NCBI GenBank assembly: GCA_947623755.1
Contig: CANQHB010000026.1
Location: 1-9,824 of the forward strand
Source: an uncultured Bacilli bacterium
Lineage (GTDB): Bacteria; Bacillota_I; Bacilli_A; RF39; UBA660
Length of the DNA: 9,824 nt
Reading direction: 5' to 3'
The position numbers and the translations under genes are program-made. The notes under the pieces are model-generated. The model was not told the DNA's origin, ran no database searches, and saw nothing but the letters and a program-made list of their open reading frames with translations. Of this stretch, positions 1 to 6,040 are shown one piece after another (positions within the stretch are counted from its first letter, which is position 1; every line of letters starts with the position of its first letter).

Positions 1-21
1 CCTCTTTTTTTAAATTCCTAA

Positions 22-50
22 GTATAAAAAAATTTACTTCGCTAATATTA
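22..50 (+). promoter_or_regulatory. Candidate forespore (sigma F/G-type) promoter of spoVT
   Basis: GTATA at 22-26 fits the GYATA -35 element of the SigF/SigG family. After 14 bases, GCTAATATTA at 41-50 agrees with the SigF -10 pattern GGNRANANTA at all fixed positions but one. The spacer is about one base shorter than usual. A start near 57 would give a leader of about 18 bases ahead of the TTG start. Forespore expression is known for spoVT in Bacillus subtilis; its use here is inference from this weak match. Confidence 0.35.
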
Positions 51-57
51 ATATTAG
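42..57. repeat. Perfect 16-bp palindrome, possible operator
   Basis: CTAATATTAATATTAG reads the same on both strands. It overlaps the candidate -10 element and ends five bases before the ribosome binding site GGAG (62-65). The position suits a dimeric regulator. SpoVT is known to repress its own gene in B. subtilis, so autoregulation is one possibility. AT-rich DNA also makes such palindromes by chance. Confidence 0.45.
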
Positions 58-74
58 AAATGGAGTTGTATTAC

Positions 75-590
75 TTGAAATCAACGGGAGTAATAAGAAG
101 AATTGATGAACTAGGACGTATTGTAATTCCTAAAGAAATACGCCGTAATTTAGGTATTAGAGATGGTGAGAATGTCGAAATATATACCGAGGCTGATAGT
201 ATCATTTTAAAAAAACACTATCGTCTTCAAGCCTCAAGTGAACTAGCTAATTCTTTATGTGAAATAATATATAATGATATGAATTATAAAATAATTATTA
301 CGGATAGAGAAAAAATTATTGCTTCCCAGGGTTTAAATGTCGAGATAATATCAAAAGAACTAAGCCCCGAATATCAAAATATGATTGAAAATCGGGAAAT
401 AATTACTAAAGAAAATTATACTTTTAAAGTCGAAGATATTGAAATAACTGGTAATTTTATTTTTATTCCTATTATCTCGCTTAATGATAGTATTGGTCTT
501 GTTATCATGTATAATCCCGAAAATTTTACTGGTGAATTAAGTGTTGGTAAATTAGCTTCTAGTATTTTTTCAAGAAAACTTGACATTTAA
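75..590 (+). CDS. spoVT: SpoVT-like AbrB-family sporulation transcription factor
   Basis: DNA-binding regulator related to SpoVT, which tunes SigG-dependent genes in the forespore. Residues 1-50 are an AbrB swapped-hairpin domain with the family core RRIDELGRIVIPKEIRR and a following LGIRDGENVEIY segment. The rest, about residues 55-171, has the length and alternating hydrophobic pattern of the SpoVT C-terminal GAF-like domain. I start it at TTG 75, giving 171 residues beginning MKSTG, because SpoVT proteins begin with exactly this segment and because GGAG at 62-65 lies nine bases upstream. An ATG at 60 is in frame and adds five residues, but it has no ribosome binding site and overlaps that GGAG. 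The gene stands alone, and the metG promoter begins within its last codons. The family is secure; the forespore role is inferred from homology. Confidence 0.88.
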   Translation: MKSTGVIRRIDELGRIVIPKEIRRNLGIRDGENVEIYTEADSIILKKHYRLQASSELANSLCEIIYNDMNYKIIITDREKIIASQGLNVEIISKELSPEYQNMIENREIITKENYTFKVEDIEITGNFIFIPIISLNDSIGLVIMYNPENFTGELSVGKLASSIFSRKLDI

Positions 591-608
591 AGATTTTTTG
601 CATATAAT
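580..608 (+). promoter_or_regulatory. SigA-type promoter of the metG T-box unit
   Basis: Consensus TTGACA at 580-585 and consensus TATAAT at 603-608 are 17 bases apart. The -35 element lies in the last codons of spoVT. Transcription should begin near 615, just before the T-box leader, so metG has its own promoter. Confidence 0.85.
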
Positions 609-614
609 TATAAC

Positions 615-825
615 AACTTAAATGTTGAAGGAATGAGTACATATTATTTTTTTAAAGAAAGTTCGTGGTTGATGAAAACGAATACTAAATAATATGGAAG
701 ATGACTCTGGAGTTTAATCGCAGGCTTGCGTTAAAAAGCTAAAGTGCATGAAAAATCATGAATTAAGGTGGTACCGTGGATAATTTTCACCCTTAGTTTA
801 TGGTTTTTATTTGTTTTAAAGGAGG
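615..825 (+). promoter_or_regulatory. Methionine T-box leader of metG
   Basis: tRNA-sensing leader RNA. The conserved T-box sequence AAGGTGGTACCGTGG is at 765-779. It forms the standard antiterminator fold: AAGG 765-768 with CCTT 791-794, a seven-base bulge TGGTACC (769-775) whose GG-ACC core pairs with the tRNA 3' end, and GTGGA 776-780 with TTTTCAC's TTCAC. In Stem I, CATATTA 640-646 pairs with TAATATG 690-696 and GAG 635-637 with CTC 705-707. The specifier loop between them shows ATG at 701-703 followed by a purine, so it reads tRNA-Met, matching the gene. A Stem III hairpin lies at 714-734. I see no GC-rich hairpin plus T-run downstream. Instead CCTT 791-794 can pair with the ribosome binding site at 818-825. 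Confidence 0.92.
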
Positions 826-832
826 AATTAAC

Positions 833-2359
833 ATGCCAAAATATTATATTACAACCCCAATTTACTATCCTAGTGCTAATTTTCATATTGGCCACTGCTA
901 CACGACTATTATCGCAGACGCGATAGCTCGTTACAAAAGATTAACCGGTTATGACGTTTTCTTTCAAACCGGAACTGATGAACATGGGGAAAAAATTGAA
1001 AAAAAAGCCCAAGAAGCTGGCTTAACCCCTAAAGAATATGTTGATAAAATAATTGAAAATGCTAAAGATTTATGGGCTTCTCTCGGTATTTCTTATGATT
1101 ATTTTATTAGAACTACGGATAAAAATCATGAAGAAGCAGTCCAAAAAATCTTCAAAAAACTTTATGACCAAGGCGATATTTATAAAGGCGAATATAAAGG
1201 ATTATATTGTGTTCCCTGTGAATCTTTTTGGACTGAAGCCCAAACCGTTGAGGGTAAATGTCCAGATTGTGGTCGGGAATTAAAATTAGTGAGTGAAGAA
1301 GCTTATTTCTTTAAACTATCTAAATATCAAGATAAATTAATTCAATTTTATGATGAACACCCTGATTTTATCTTACCTTTATCCCGTAAAAATGAAATGT
1401 TAAATAATTTCATTAAACCTGGTCTTGAAGATTTATGTGTTTCGCGTACTTCTTTTAAATGGGGTATTCCAGTCGATTTTGACCCTAAACATGTTGTTTA
1501 TGTCTGGGTCGACGCTTTATCTAACTATATTACTTCTTTAGGTTATCCTGATGAAAATAGCGAGTTATATCAAAAATATTGGCCTGCTGACCTTCATTTA
1601 GTCGGGAAAGAAATTGTCCGGTTTCACACCATTATTTGGCCCTGCATGTTAATGGCCCTAAATGTTCCTCTACCTAAACAAGTCTTTGGCCATGGTTGGC
1701 TAAAAATCGATGGTGGTAAAATCTCTAAAAGTCTTGGTAACTATAAAGACCCTCGGGAATACATTAATGCATATGGGGTTGACGCTGTAAGATATTATGC
1801 TCTTCGCGAAGTGCCTTTTGGTAATGATGGTAACTTTTCTGAAGAAGCTTTAATTGCCCGCACTAATACTGATTTAGCTAACACATTAGGTAATCTTGTC
1901 AATCGAACTATTAGTATGGCTCATAAATATTTTGATGGCATTGTTACTAATCCTGAAGTAAAAGAAAGTCTTGATGAAGAATTAATAACTAGTGTTTTAA
2001 ATTTAAAAGATATTGTTGAAACTAAAATGAACGAATTAAAAGTCAATGAAGCTATTGATGAAATAATGGAAGTATTAAGAAAATGTAATAAGTATATTGA
2101 TGATACAACCCCATGGTCTTTAGCCAAAGATGAAACTAAAAAAGACCGTCTTGCAACTATTCTTTATAACTTATTAGAAAGTATTCGCCATTGTGCTATC
2201 TATTTAAGCCCTTTTATTCCGACAACTTCAGCCACTATTTTCCAAGAACTAAATACTAACCAAACTAGTTATGATACTTTATCTCATTTTGGTAATTTAG
2301 AATTAAATCTTAAATTAAATGAACCTAAAATCTTATTCCAACGTATTGATATTAAATAA
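833..2359 (+). CDS. metG: Methionyl-tRNA synthetase
   Basis: Class Ia aminoacyl-tRNA synthetase that charges tRNA-Met with methionine in the cytoplasm. The protein has 508 residues. The ATP-binding HIGH motif is at 18-21 and the KMSKS loop appears as KISKS at 296-300. A four-cysteine zinc knuckle sits in the inserted domain (Cys126, Cys129, Cys143, Cys146). The helical anticodon-binding domain follows from about residue 350. The sequence ends there, so the C-terminal EMAP/Trbp111 dimerisation domain of the roughly 660-residue B. subtilis enzyme is absent; short forms are known in other bacteria. The start is ATG 833, with AAAGGAGG at 818-825 seven bases upstream; an in-frame ATG at 800 lies in the leader and is not used. 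Expression should rise when uncharged tRNA-Met binds the T-box. Confidence 0.97.
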   Translation: MPKYYITTPIYYPSANFHIGHCYTTIIADAIARYKRLTGYDVFFQTGTDEHGEKIEKKAQEAGLTPKEYVDKIIENAKDLWASLGISYDYFIRTTDKNHEEAVQKIFKKLYDQGDIYKGEYKGLYCVPCESFWTEAQTVEGKCPDCGRELKLVSEEAYFFKLSKYQDKLIQFYDEHPDFILPLSRKNEMLNNFIKPGLEDLCVSRTSFKWGIPVDFDPKHVVYVWVDALSNYITSLGYPDENSELYQKYWPADLHLVGKEIVRFHTIIWPCMLMALNVPLPKQVFGHGWLKIDGGKISKSLGNYKDPREYINAYGVDAVRYYALREVPFGNDGNFSEEALIARTNTDLANTLGNLVNRTISMAHKYFDGIVTNPEVKESLDEELITSVLNLKDIVETKMNELKVNEAIDEIMEVLRKCNKYIDDTTPWSLAKDETKKDRLATILYNLLESIRHCAIYLSPFIPTTSATIFQELNTNQTSYDTLSHFGNLELNLKLNEPKILFQRIDIK

Positions 2360-2386
2360 AAAGTTCAATCTATTTTGAACTTTTTT
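2359..2386. terminator. Intrinsic terminator between metG and convergent mntP
   Basis: A ten-base-pair stem AAAAGTTCAA (2359-2368) with TTGAACTTTT (2375-2384), a six-base loop and a T-run follow the metG stop. The A-tract on the left lets the same hairpin work on the minus strand. The stop codon of the convergent mntP gene overlaps the T-run, so the two units share this terminator. Confidence 0.88.
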
Positions 2387-2918
2387 ATATTATATGAACC
2401 AATCCTAAAATAAAAAGAATCGCACTTCCTAATATTGAGGCATAAATTCCAAGTATTTTACTTGCATATCTACCAATTATTACCCCACCCAGAGTAAATA
2501 AAAAACTACAAATACTAAAAATTCCCATTGCTAAATAAATATTACTTGTAATTAAAGTTAAACCAAGTCCCACTGAAAAACTATCTAAACTAACCCCTAA
2601 AGCAAATAAAAACATTCCTAACAGGTTTAAATTAAAATGGGGTTCTTCTTTTTTTATGACATCAATAATCATTTCTATTGCAATTACAATTAAAATTATT
2701 CCCAGTAAAATATCCGAGTTAATTTCTAACATGGTAATAATAGTATTACCTAAAATATTTCCTAAAAAAGGCATTAAAAAATGCATAATTCCCACAATTA
2801 AGGCTAATTTTATCGCTTTTTTATTATCTAAATCTAATATTCCTAAACTTAAAGATAACGAAAAAGTATCCATACTAAGGGCAATTCCTATTAAAATAAT
2901 ACTTATTAGTTGGTCCAT
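2385..2918 (-). CDS. mntP: MntP-family Mn2+ efflux membrane protein
   Basis: Integral membrane protein of the MntP/YtaF (DUF204) group; MntP exports manganese from the cytoplasm. The 177 residues form about six hydrophobic segments arranged as two related halves. Each half has the family signature around a membrane-embedded aspartate: ALSMDTFSLSLSLG (Asp17) and GVSLDSFSVGLGL (Asp112). The C-terminal part with GR, ILG and LG spacing resembles E. coli MntP more than the sporulation protein YtaF, though YtaF remains an alternative given the spoIIR neighbour. ATG 2918 has AGGAGG six bases upstream, but that site lies in the arm of a hairpin after spoIIR. I see no yybP-ykoY manganese riboswitch; only 39 bases separate it from spoIIR. 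Confidence 0.8.
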   Translation of the reverse strand: MDQLISIILIGIALSMDTFSLSLSLGILDLDNKKAIKLALIVGIMHFLMPFLGNILGNTIITMLEINSDILLGIILIVIAIEMIIDVIKKEEPHFNLNLLGMFLFALGVSLDSFSVGLGLTLITSNIYLAMGIFSICSFLFTLGGVIIGRYASKILGIYASILGSAILFILGLVHII

Positions 2919-2949
2919 AAAAAACCTCCTAAAAAATCATATTTAGGAG
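2919..2949 (-). terminator. Terminator-like hairpin containing the mntP ribosome binding site
   Basis: On the minus strand, CTCCTAAA (2949-2942) pairs with TTTAGGAG (2933-2926) across an eight-base loop, and six T's follow (2924-2919). This is the form of an intrinsic terminator eight bases after the spoIIR stop. The 3' arm contains most of the AGGAGG site that mntP uses, and the T-run ends at the mntP ATG. The hairpin could stop transcription, hide the mntP site, or do both. Confidence 0.7.
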
Positions 2950-2957
2950 CCTTAATT

Positions 2958-3464
2958 TTAGAACTTATCTAACACTTCTTTTACATAAGATTTATATTGA
3001 ATTTCTCCCATATCTTCTTCCGACTCTTCAATTAAACATAAAGGTGGAAATAATACACACCAAAAATTATCACCCATCCCTTCTCCTAAAGTAATAACTA
3101 AACTTTCATAATTTCCGGCCGGATAAATAATGCCTTTATAATGTTTAGCCGGAAAATAATTTAAGCCATAATTTAACTTATAACTAACATTATAATTTTT
3201 AACGATATTTTCAATCTCACCCATATTATTTATAATGGTCTCATTAACTTCTTGATTAGTTCTATCATTTTGAATTAAAGAATATATTTCCTTTTCAATT
3301 TCCTTTTTAATTGCTTTCTTTTCAAGTTTATCATTTATACTATTACTATTTGCAATTACTCTAAATCTAATCGCATTATCAGGAATTAATATTTCTTTAT
3401 TATCATTTTTAAATAAAAAGCATATTGTTAATCCAAATAATACCATAATAATTTTTTTCATCAT
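2958..3464 (-). CDS. spoIIR: Stage II sporulation protein R
   Basis: SpoIIR is made in the forespore, exported to the intermembrane space and triggers SpoIIGA to process pro-SigE in the mother cell. The 168-residue protein has an N-terminal membrane or signal segment at about residues 4-18. It then carries the family landmarks in order: IPDNAIRFRVIANS (27-40), a charged helical region with alternating Lys and Glu (45-62), NYFPAKHYKG, YPAGNYESL (114-122) and GEGMGDNFWCVLFPPLC (127-143). The length fits the conserved core of the family. ATG 3464 follows GGGTGA (3476-3471, minus strand) at a six-base spacing; a second ATG at 3461 is also possible. It is divergent from murA, and mntP lies downstream in the same direction. 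I could not define a convincing SigF promoter. Confidence 0.95.
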   Translation of the reverse strand: MMKKIIMVLFGLTICFLFKNDNKEILIPDNAIRFRVIANSNSINDKLEKKAIKKEIEKEIYSLIQNDRTNQEVNETIINNMGEIENIVKNYNVSYKLNYGLNYFPAKHYKGIIYPAGNYESLVITLGEGMGDNFWCVLFPPLCLIEESEEDMGEIQYKSYVKEVLDKF

Positions 3465-3538
3465 CTTAATTCACCCATCTATATTAAGAGTTTTAACAAA
3501 ATTTATATTCAAATTTTACACTAAAAATTTAAAATCAA

Positions 3539-3568
3539 TTGACAAACATTCAAATTATAAGATATAGT
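3539..3568 (+). promoter_or_regulatory. Promoter of murA
   Basis: TTGACA at 3539-3544 and TATAGT at 3563-3568 are 18 bases apart. A start near 3575 gives a leader of about 100 bases before murA. It is the best promoter on the plus strand of the 214-base divergent region between spoIIR and murA. Confidence 0.7.
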
Positions 3569-3571
3569 ATA

Positions 3572-3604
3572 TTTGGTATTTTATAAATAATTTATAGCAC
3601 CAAA
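3572..3604 (+). promoter_or_regulatory. Hairpin at the predicted 5' end of the murA mRNA
   Basis: TTTGGT (3572-3577) pairs with ACCAAA (3599-3604), enclosing a small internal loop and a second stem from the inverted repeat TATAAAT-A-ATTTATA (3582-3596). The hairpin begins almost exactly where transcription should start. It could protect the 5' end or be an operator; no T-run follows, so it is not a terminator. Confidence 0.5.
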
Positions 3605-3629
3605 AATAAATAAATACATAAAAAATAGT

Positions 3630-3671
3630 ATAAGGGCCTAGCCTTATCTTTAAAAATTAGAAGTAAGGGTG
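3630..3671 (+). promoter_or_regulatory. Possible ribosome-binding-site switch in the murA leader
   Basis: ATAAGG (3630-3635) can pair with CCTTAT (3642-3647) across a six-base loop. The same CCTTA can instead pair with TAAGG at 3664-3668, which is part of the murA ribosome binding site AAGGGTG (3665-3671). The two pairings exclude each other. I matched this to no known leader family. Confidence 0.4.
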
Positions 3672-3678
3672 TGTAAAA

Positions 3679-4932
3679 ATGAAAAAAATGATTATAACTG
3701 GCGAAAATAAATTAAGTGGAACTATTCCTATTGGTGGCGCTAAAAACAGTGCAGTTGCACTACTTCCCGCGGCCATTTTAGGTCGAGGTATCTCTACTAT
3801 TAAAAATGTTCCGGAAATATCGGACCGGGACGCTTTAATATCTATTTTAGAGTTATTAAATTGTCAAGTAACCGTTCATAAAGATGAACTAACTATTGAT
3901 ACCACGAACTTAAAAAATACCTTAATTCCAAGCAATTTATCTAATCGCCTAAGAGCTTCCTACTATTTTATGGGAGCCTTATTAGGTCGGGAAAAATATG
4001 TAGAAATCTATATTCCGGGTGGTTGTAATATTGGTTCTCGTCCTATCGATATGCACATTGCGGGCTTTAAAGCTTTAGGGGCTGATATCACAACTGATGG
4101 TGATAAATATATTTTAAAGGCTGATAAGTTAGTCGGTACGGATATTTACCTTCGTTTTCAAAGTGTTGGGGCTACAATTAATTTAATGCTTGCCGCTACC
4201 TATGCTGAAGGTACTACTACTATTCATAATGCGGCTGAAGAAGCTGAAATTGTAAATATCGCTGAATTTTTAAATGCCATGGGTGCTAAAATAACCGGCG
4301 CTGGTACGAGAGAAATAACAATTACTGGTGTAAACGAACTTCATGGTGCCGAAATTTCTGTCTTACCTGATAGGATAGAAGCGGGTACTTATATTATTTT
4401 AGGGGCTCTAATTGGCGATAATCTTTGTATTAAAAATATAATTCCTAAGCATTTAGAAGCTTTAACCGATAAATTAAAAGAAATGCAAGCTAATTTTACT
4501 ATTTCCTCTGATAGTATAACGATAAGTGCAACTAAAAATTTAAAACCCTGTAATATCAAAACTTTAGTTTATCCTGGTTTTCCCACCGATATCGGTCAAC
4601 CCATGAGCGTTTTATTAACCCAGTGTGCGGGCACTTCTATTTTTGAAGAAACTATTTGGGAAAACCGAATGGGCCATGTCCCTTCTTTAAATAAAATGGG
4701 GGCCCACATAACCGTAAATGGTATGACAGCTTTAATAACTGGTCCCACTAAATTAATTGGCCAAAATGTTGTTGCCACCGACCTTCGAGGGGGCGCTGCC
4801 TTAGTTTTAGCCGGTCTCACTGCCGAAGGCACTACTGTTATTAGTGACGTCGAACATATTTTACGAGGTTATGAAAATATTGTTACCAAACTTACTAATG
4901 TTGGTGCTAAAATTGAAATTGTCGAAATATAG
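3679..4932 (+). CDS. murA: UDP-N-acetylglucosamine 1-carboxyvinyltransferase (MurA, MurZ-like by context)
   Basis: Catalyses the first committed step of peptidoglycan synthesis, transferring enolpyruvate from PEP to UDP-GlcNAc in the cytoplasm; the target of fosfomycin. The 417 residues match the full family length. The active site is intact: Lys22-Asn23 in GGAKNSA, the loop cysteine Cys116 in GGCNIGSRP with Arg121, Asp304 in FPTDIGQP, and the EETIWENR segment. Cys rather than Asp at the loop position predicts fosfomycin sensitivity. ATG 3679 has AAGGGTG seven bases upstream. Low-GC Gram-positives often carry two MurA paralogues. The neighbourhood with spoIIR and rpmE resembles the B. subtilis region holding murAB (murZ), so this is probably the MurZ type, but I cannot settle that from sequence alone. 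A hairpin with a T-run sits on its stop codon. Confidence 0.96.
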   Translation: MKKMIITGENKLSGTIPIGGAKNSAVALLPAAILGRGISTIKNVPEISDRDALISILELLNCQVTVHKDELTIDTTNLKNTLIPSNLSNRLRASYYFMGALLGREKYVEIYIPGGCNIGSRPIDMHIAGFKALGADITTDGDKYILKADKLVGTDIYLRFQSVGATINLMLAATYAEGTTTIHNAAEEAEIVNIAEFLNAMGAKITGAGTREITITGVNELHGAEISVLPDRIEAGTYIILGALIGDNLCIKNIIPKHLEALTDKLKEMQANFTISSDSITISATKNLKPCNIKTLVYPGFPTDIGQPMSVLLTQCAGTSIFEETIWENRMGHVPSLNKMGAHITVNGMTALITGPTKLIGQNVVATDLRGGAALVLAGLTAEGTTVISDVEHILRGYENIVTKLTNVGAKIEIVEI

Positions 4933-4954
4933 TATATTGTACTATATTTTTTTT
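4925..4954 (+). terminator. Terminator or attenuator at the murA stop
   Basis: AAATATAGTA (4925-4934), which includes the murA stop codon, pairs over ten bases with TACTATATTT (4940-4949) around a five-base loop, and the T-run continues to 4954. The stem has only two G-C pairs, so termination may be partial. The downstream gene's GAGGT site begins at the very next base. Confidence 0.65.
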
Positions 4955-4964
4955 GAGGTAATTT

Positions 4965-5630
4965 ATGAAAAAAAAGTTAATCTTAATTGCCTTATTAGGC
5001 ACTATCATGTCTTTTATTATTTATTTTTACACTGCTACCGATGAAATAACCATTGTCTCTTTAGGTGATGGCCTAGCAAGCGGTATGACCCCCTATAATA
5101 TTGAAGGTTATAGTTTTAATGACTATTTAAAAGAATCTTACAAAATAAAACATAATTTAGCTGAATACTATGAATTTGCCCGTTCTAATTTAACTACCCG
5201 AGAATTAATTTATGAAATAAAAGAAAATGTTAGTCGTAATTTTAAAAATGAAACTATAAAAATTCAACAAGCCATTAATAAAGCCGATATTTTAACGGTT
5301 GCTATTGGCCTTGATGAATTATCTAAAGTAAAAGTAAATTCTACAATCCGTAAAACTTATGAACAAGATTTAACGGAATTATTAAGTATGCTAAAAATGT
5401 TAAACCAAAAGAAGGTCATCGTTTTAGGTATCTATCCCCATAACGAGCTAGATATCTTAAATGCCTCTAAAATAAATGCTATTATCCGTGATATAGCTTT
5501 GTCCAATGATTTTACTTTCTTAGATATTAATAATGTTATTACTAAAGATAATTTTCTAAATAATACTAGTCCATATATAAACTATGAAGGTCATAAACGT
5601 ATCTATGAACTCTTAAAAACCGTCTTATAA
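4965..5630 (+). CDS. Membrane-anchored SGNH/GDSL-fold protein lacking the usual catalytic residues
   Basis: The 221-residue protein starts with MKKKL and a hydrophobic segment (about residues 4-22), so it is probably anchored outside the membrane. The rest has SGNH-hydrolase order: block I ITIVSLGDGLASG at 28-40, block III AIGLDEL around 115-119, strand-like KKVIVLGIYP, and a C-terminal INYEGHKRIYELL where the family has its His-containing block V. The catalytic serine of GDS is Gly36 (codon GGC). The GxND asparagine is Asp117. The DxxH pair falls on Thr201 and Tyr204 if the block is aligned on EGH. Either it is a non-catalytic carbohydrate- or lipid-binding relative, or it uses different chemistry. 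GAGGT is six bases before ATG 4965. It follows murA by 32 bases in the position where B. subtilis has rho. Confidence 0.75.
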   Translation: MKKKLILIALLGTIMSFIIYFYTATDEITIVSLGDGLASGMTPYNIEGYSFNDYLKESYKIKHNLAEYYEFARSNLTTRELIYEIKENVSRNFKNETIKIQQAINKADILTVAIGLDELSKVKVNSTIRKTYEQDLTELLSMLKMLNQKKVIVLGIYPHNELDILNASKINAIIRDIALSNDFTFLDINNVITKDNFLNNTSPYINYEGHKRIYELLKTVL

Positions 5631-5662
5631 CTATTAAAAAAGCTTTAAAATAAAATTAATAC

Positions 5663-5690
5663 TTGTAAAGTCTCAAAAATATGGTATAAT
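5663..5690 (+). promoter_or_regulatory. Promoter of rpmE
   Basis: TTGTAA at 5663-5668 and consensus TATAAT at 5685-5690 are 16 bases apart, with an extended -10 TGG directly before TATAAT. A start near 5697 gives a leader of about 50 bases. Confidence 0.85.
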
Positions 5691-5709
5691 ACTTAAGACG
5701 AATTAATTA

Positions 5710-5732
5710 CTATGTCAAAAAATTTGATATGG
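5710..5732 (+). promoter_or_regulatory. Leader hairpin before rpmE, possible L31 autoregulatory site
   Basis: CTATGTCAAA (5710-5719) pairs over ten bases, two of them G-U, with TTTGATATGG (5723-5732) around AAA. The hairpin ends two bases before the ribosome binding site GGGAGG (5734-5739). Ribosomal protein genes are often controlled by such leaders and L31 leaders have been proposed in Firmicutes; I cannot confirm that this matches the published motif. Confidence 0.5.
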
Positions 5733-5745
5733 CGGGAGGGATAAA

Positions 5746-5958
5746 ATGAAAAAAGGAATTCATCCAGAAACAAAAGAAACAACTATAACTTGTGCTTGTG
5801 GTGCTTCATTTAAAACTGTTTCTACTAAAGAAAATATTCAAGTAGAAATTTGTAGTGAATGCCATCCATTCTATACTGGTGCTCAAGGCAAAGTTAAAAA
5901 AACTGGTAATATTGAAAGATTTAATCGTAAATATAACTTAAACAAAGATGAAAAATAA
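5746..5958 (+). CDS. rpmE: 50S ribosomal protein L31 (bL31, zinc-binding form)
   Basis: Small component of the large ribosomal subunit that bridges to the 30S head. The 70 residues include MKKGIHPE at the start and a complete zinc site, CxC at Cys16 and Cys18 plus CxxC at Cys36 and Cys39, followed by HPFYTG. This is the zinc-containing type A form; the cysteine-free RpmE2 form replaces it under zinc limitation in B. subtilis. ATG 5746 follows GGGAGG at a six-base spacing. It has its own promoter, leader hairpin and terminator, so it is a one-gene unit. The rho gene that usually lies just upstream in Bacilli is not in the window. Confidence 0.97.
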   Translation: MKKGIHPETKETTITCACGASFKTVSTKENIQVEICSECHPFYTGAQGKVKKTGNIERFNRKYNLNKDEK

Positions 5959-5959
5959 G

Positions 5960-5990
5960 GTTAGTAATTAGAAACTTACTAACTTTTTTT
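5960..5990 (+). terminator. Intrinsic terminator of rpmE
   Basis: GTTAGTAA (5960-5967) pairs with TTACTAAC (5976-5983) around an eight-base loop and seven T's follow. It begins two bases after the rpmE stop. Confidence 0.9.
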
Positions 5991-5991
5991 C

Positions 5992-6020
5992 TTGCTAAAT
6001 TTTCTTATTAAGTTTATTAT
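5992..6020 (+). promoter_or_regulatory. Candidate promoter of the EcfA-like/truA operon
   Basis: TTGCTA at 5992-5997 and TATTAT at 6015-6020 are 17 bases apart, directly after the rpmE terminator. Transcription would start near 6027, at the edge of the ribosome binding site AAAGGAG (6026-6032), leaving almost no leader. The operon needs a promoter here or read-through from rpmE. Confidence 0.45.
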
Positions 6021-6040
6021 ATAGGAAAGGAGTTTTTATT

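Noticed and set aside
800..832. Earlier in-frame ATG for metG
   Set aside because: It lies in the T-box leader, would add eleven residues not found in the family, and AAAGGAGG sits correctly for ATG 833.
1053..1283. Frame-shifted open frame inside metG, and similar ones at 1921-2127, 2656-2946, 4596-4832 and 4844-5044
   Set aside because: Each lies over a well-supported gene in another frame or strand and resembles no protein family; they follow from the base composition of the real gene.
2919..2957. yybP-ykoY manganese riboswitch before mntP
   Set aside because: The 39-base gap is too short for that riboswitch and lacks its conserved loops; only the terminator-like hairpin is there.
3465..3540. 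SigF promoter for spoIIR on the minus strand
   Set aside because: GTGTA and a GTTAAAACT match exist but are 19 bases apart, too far for SigF; no better pair was found.
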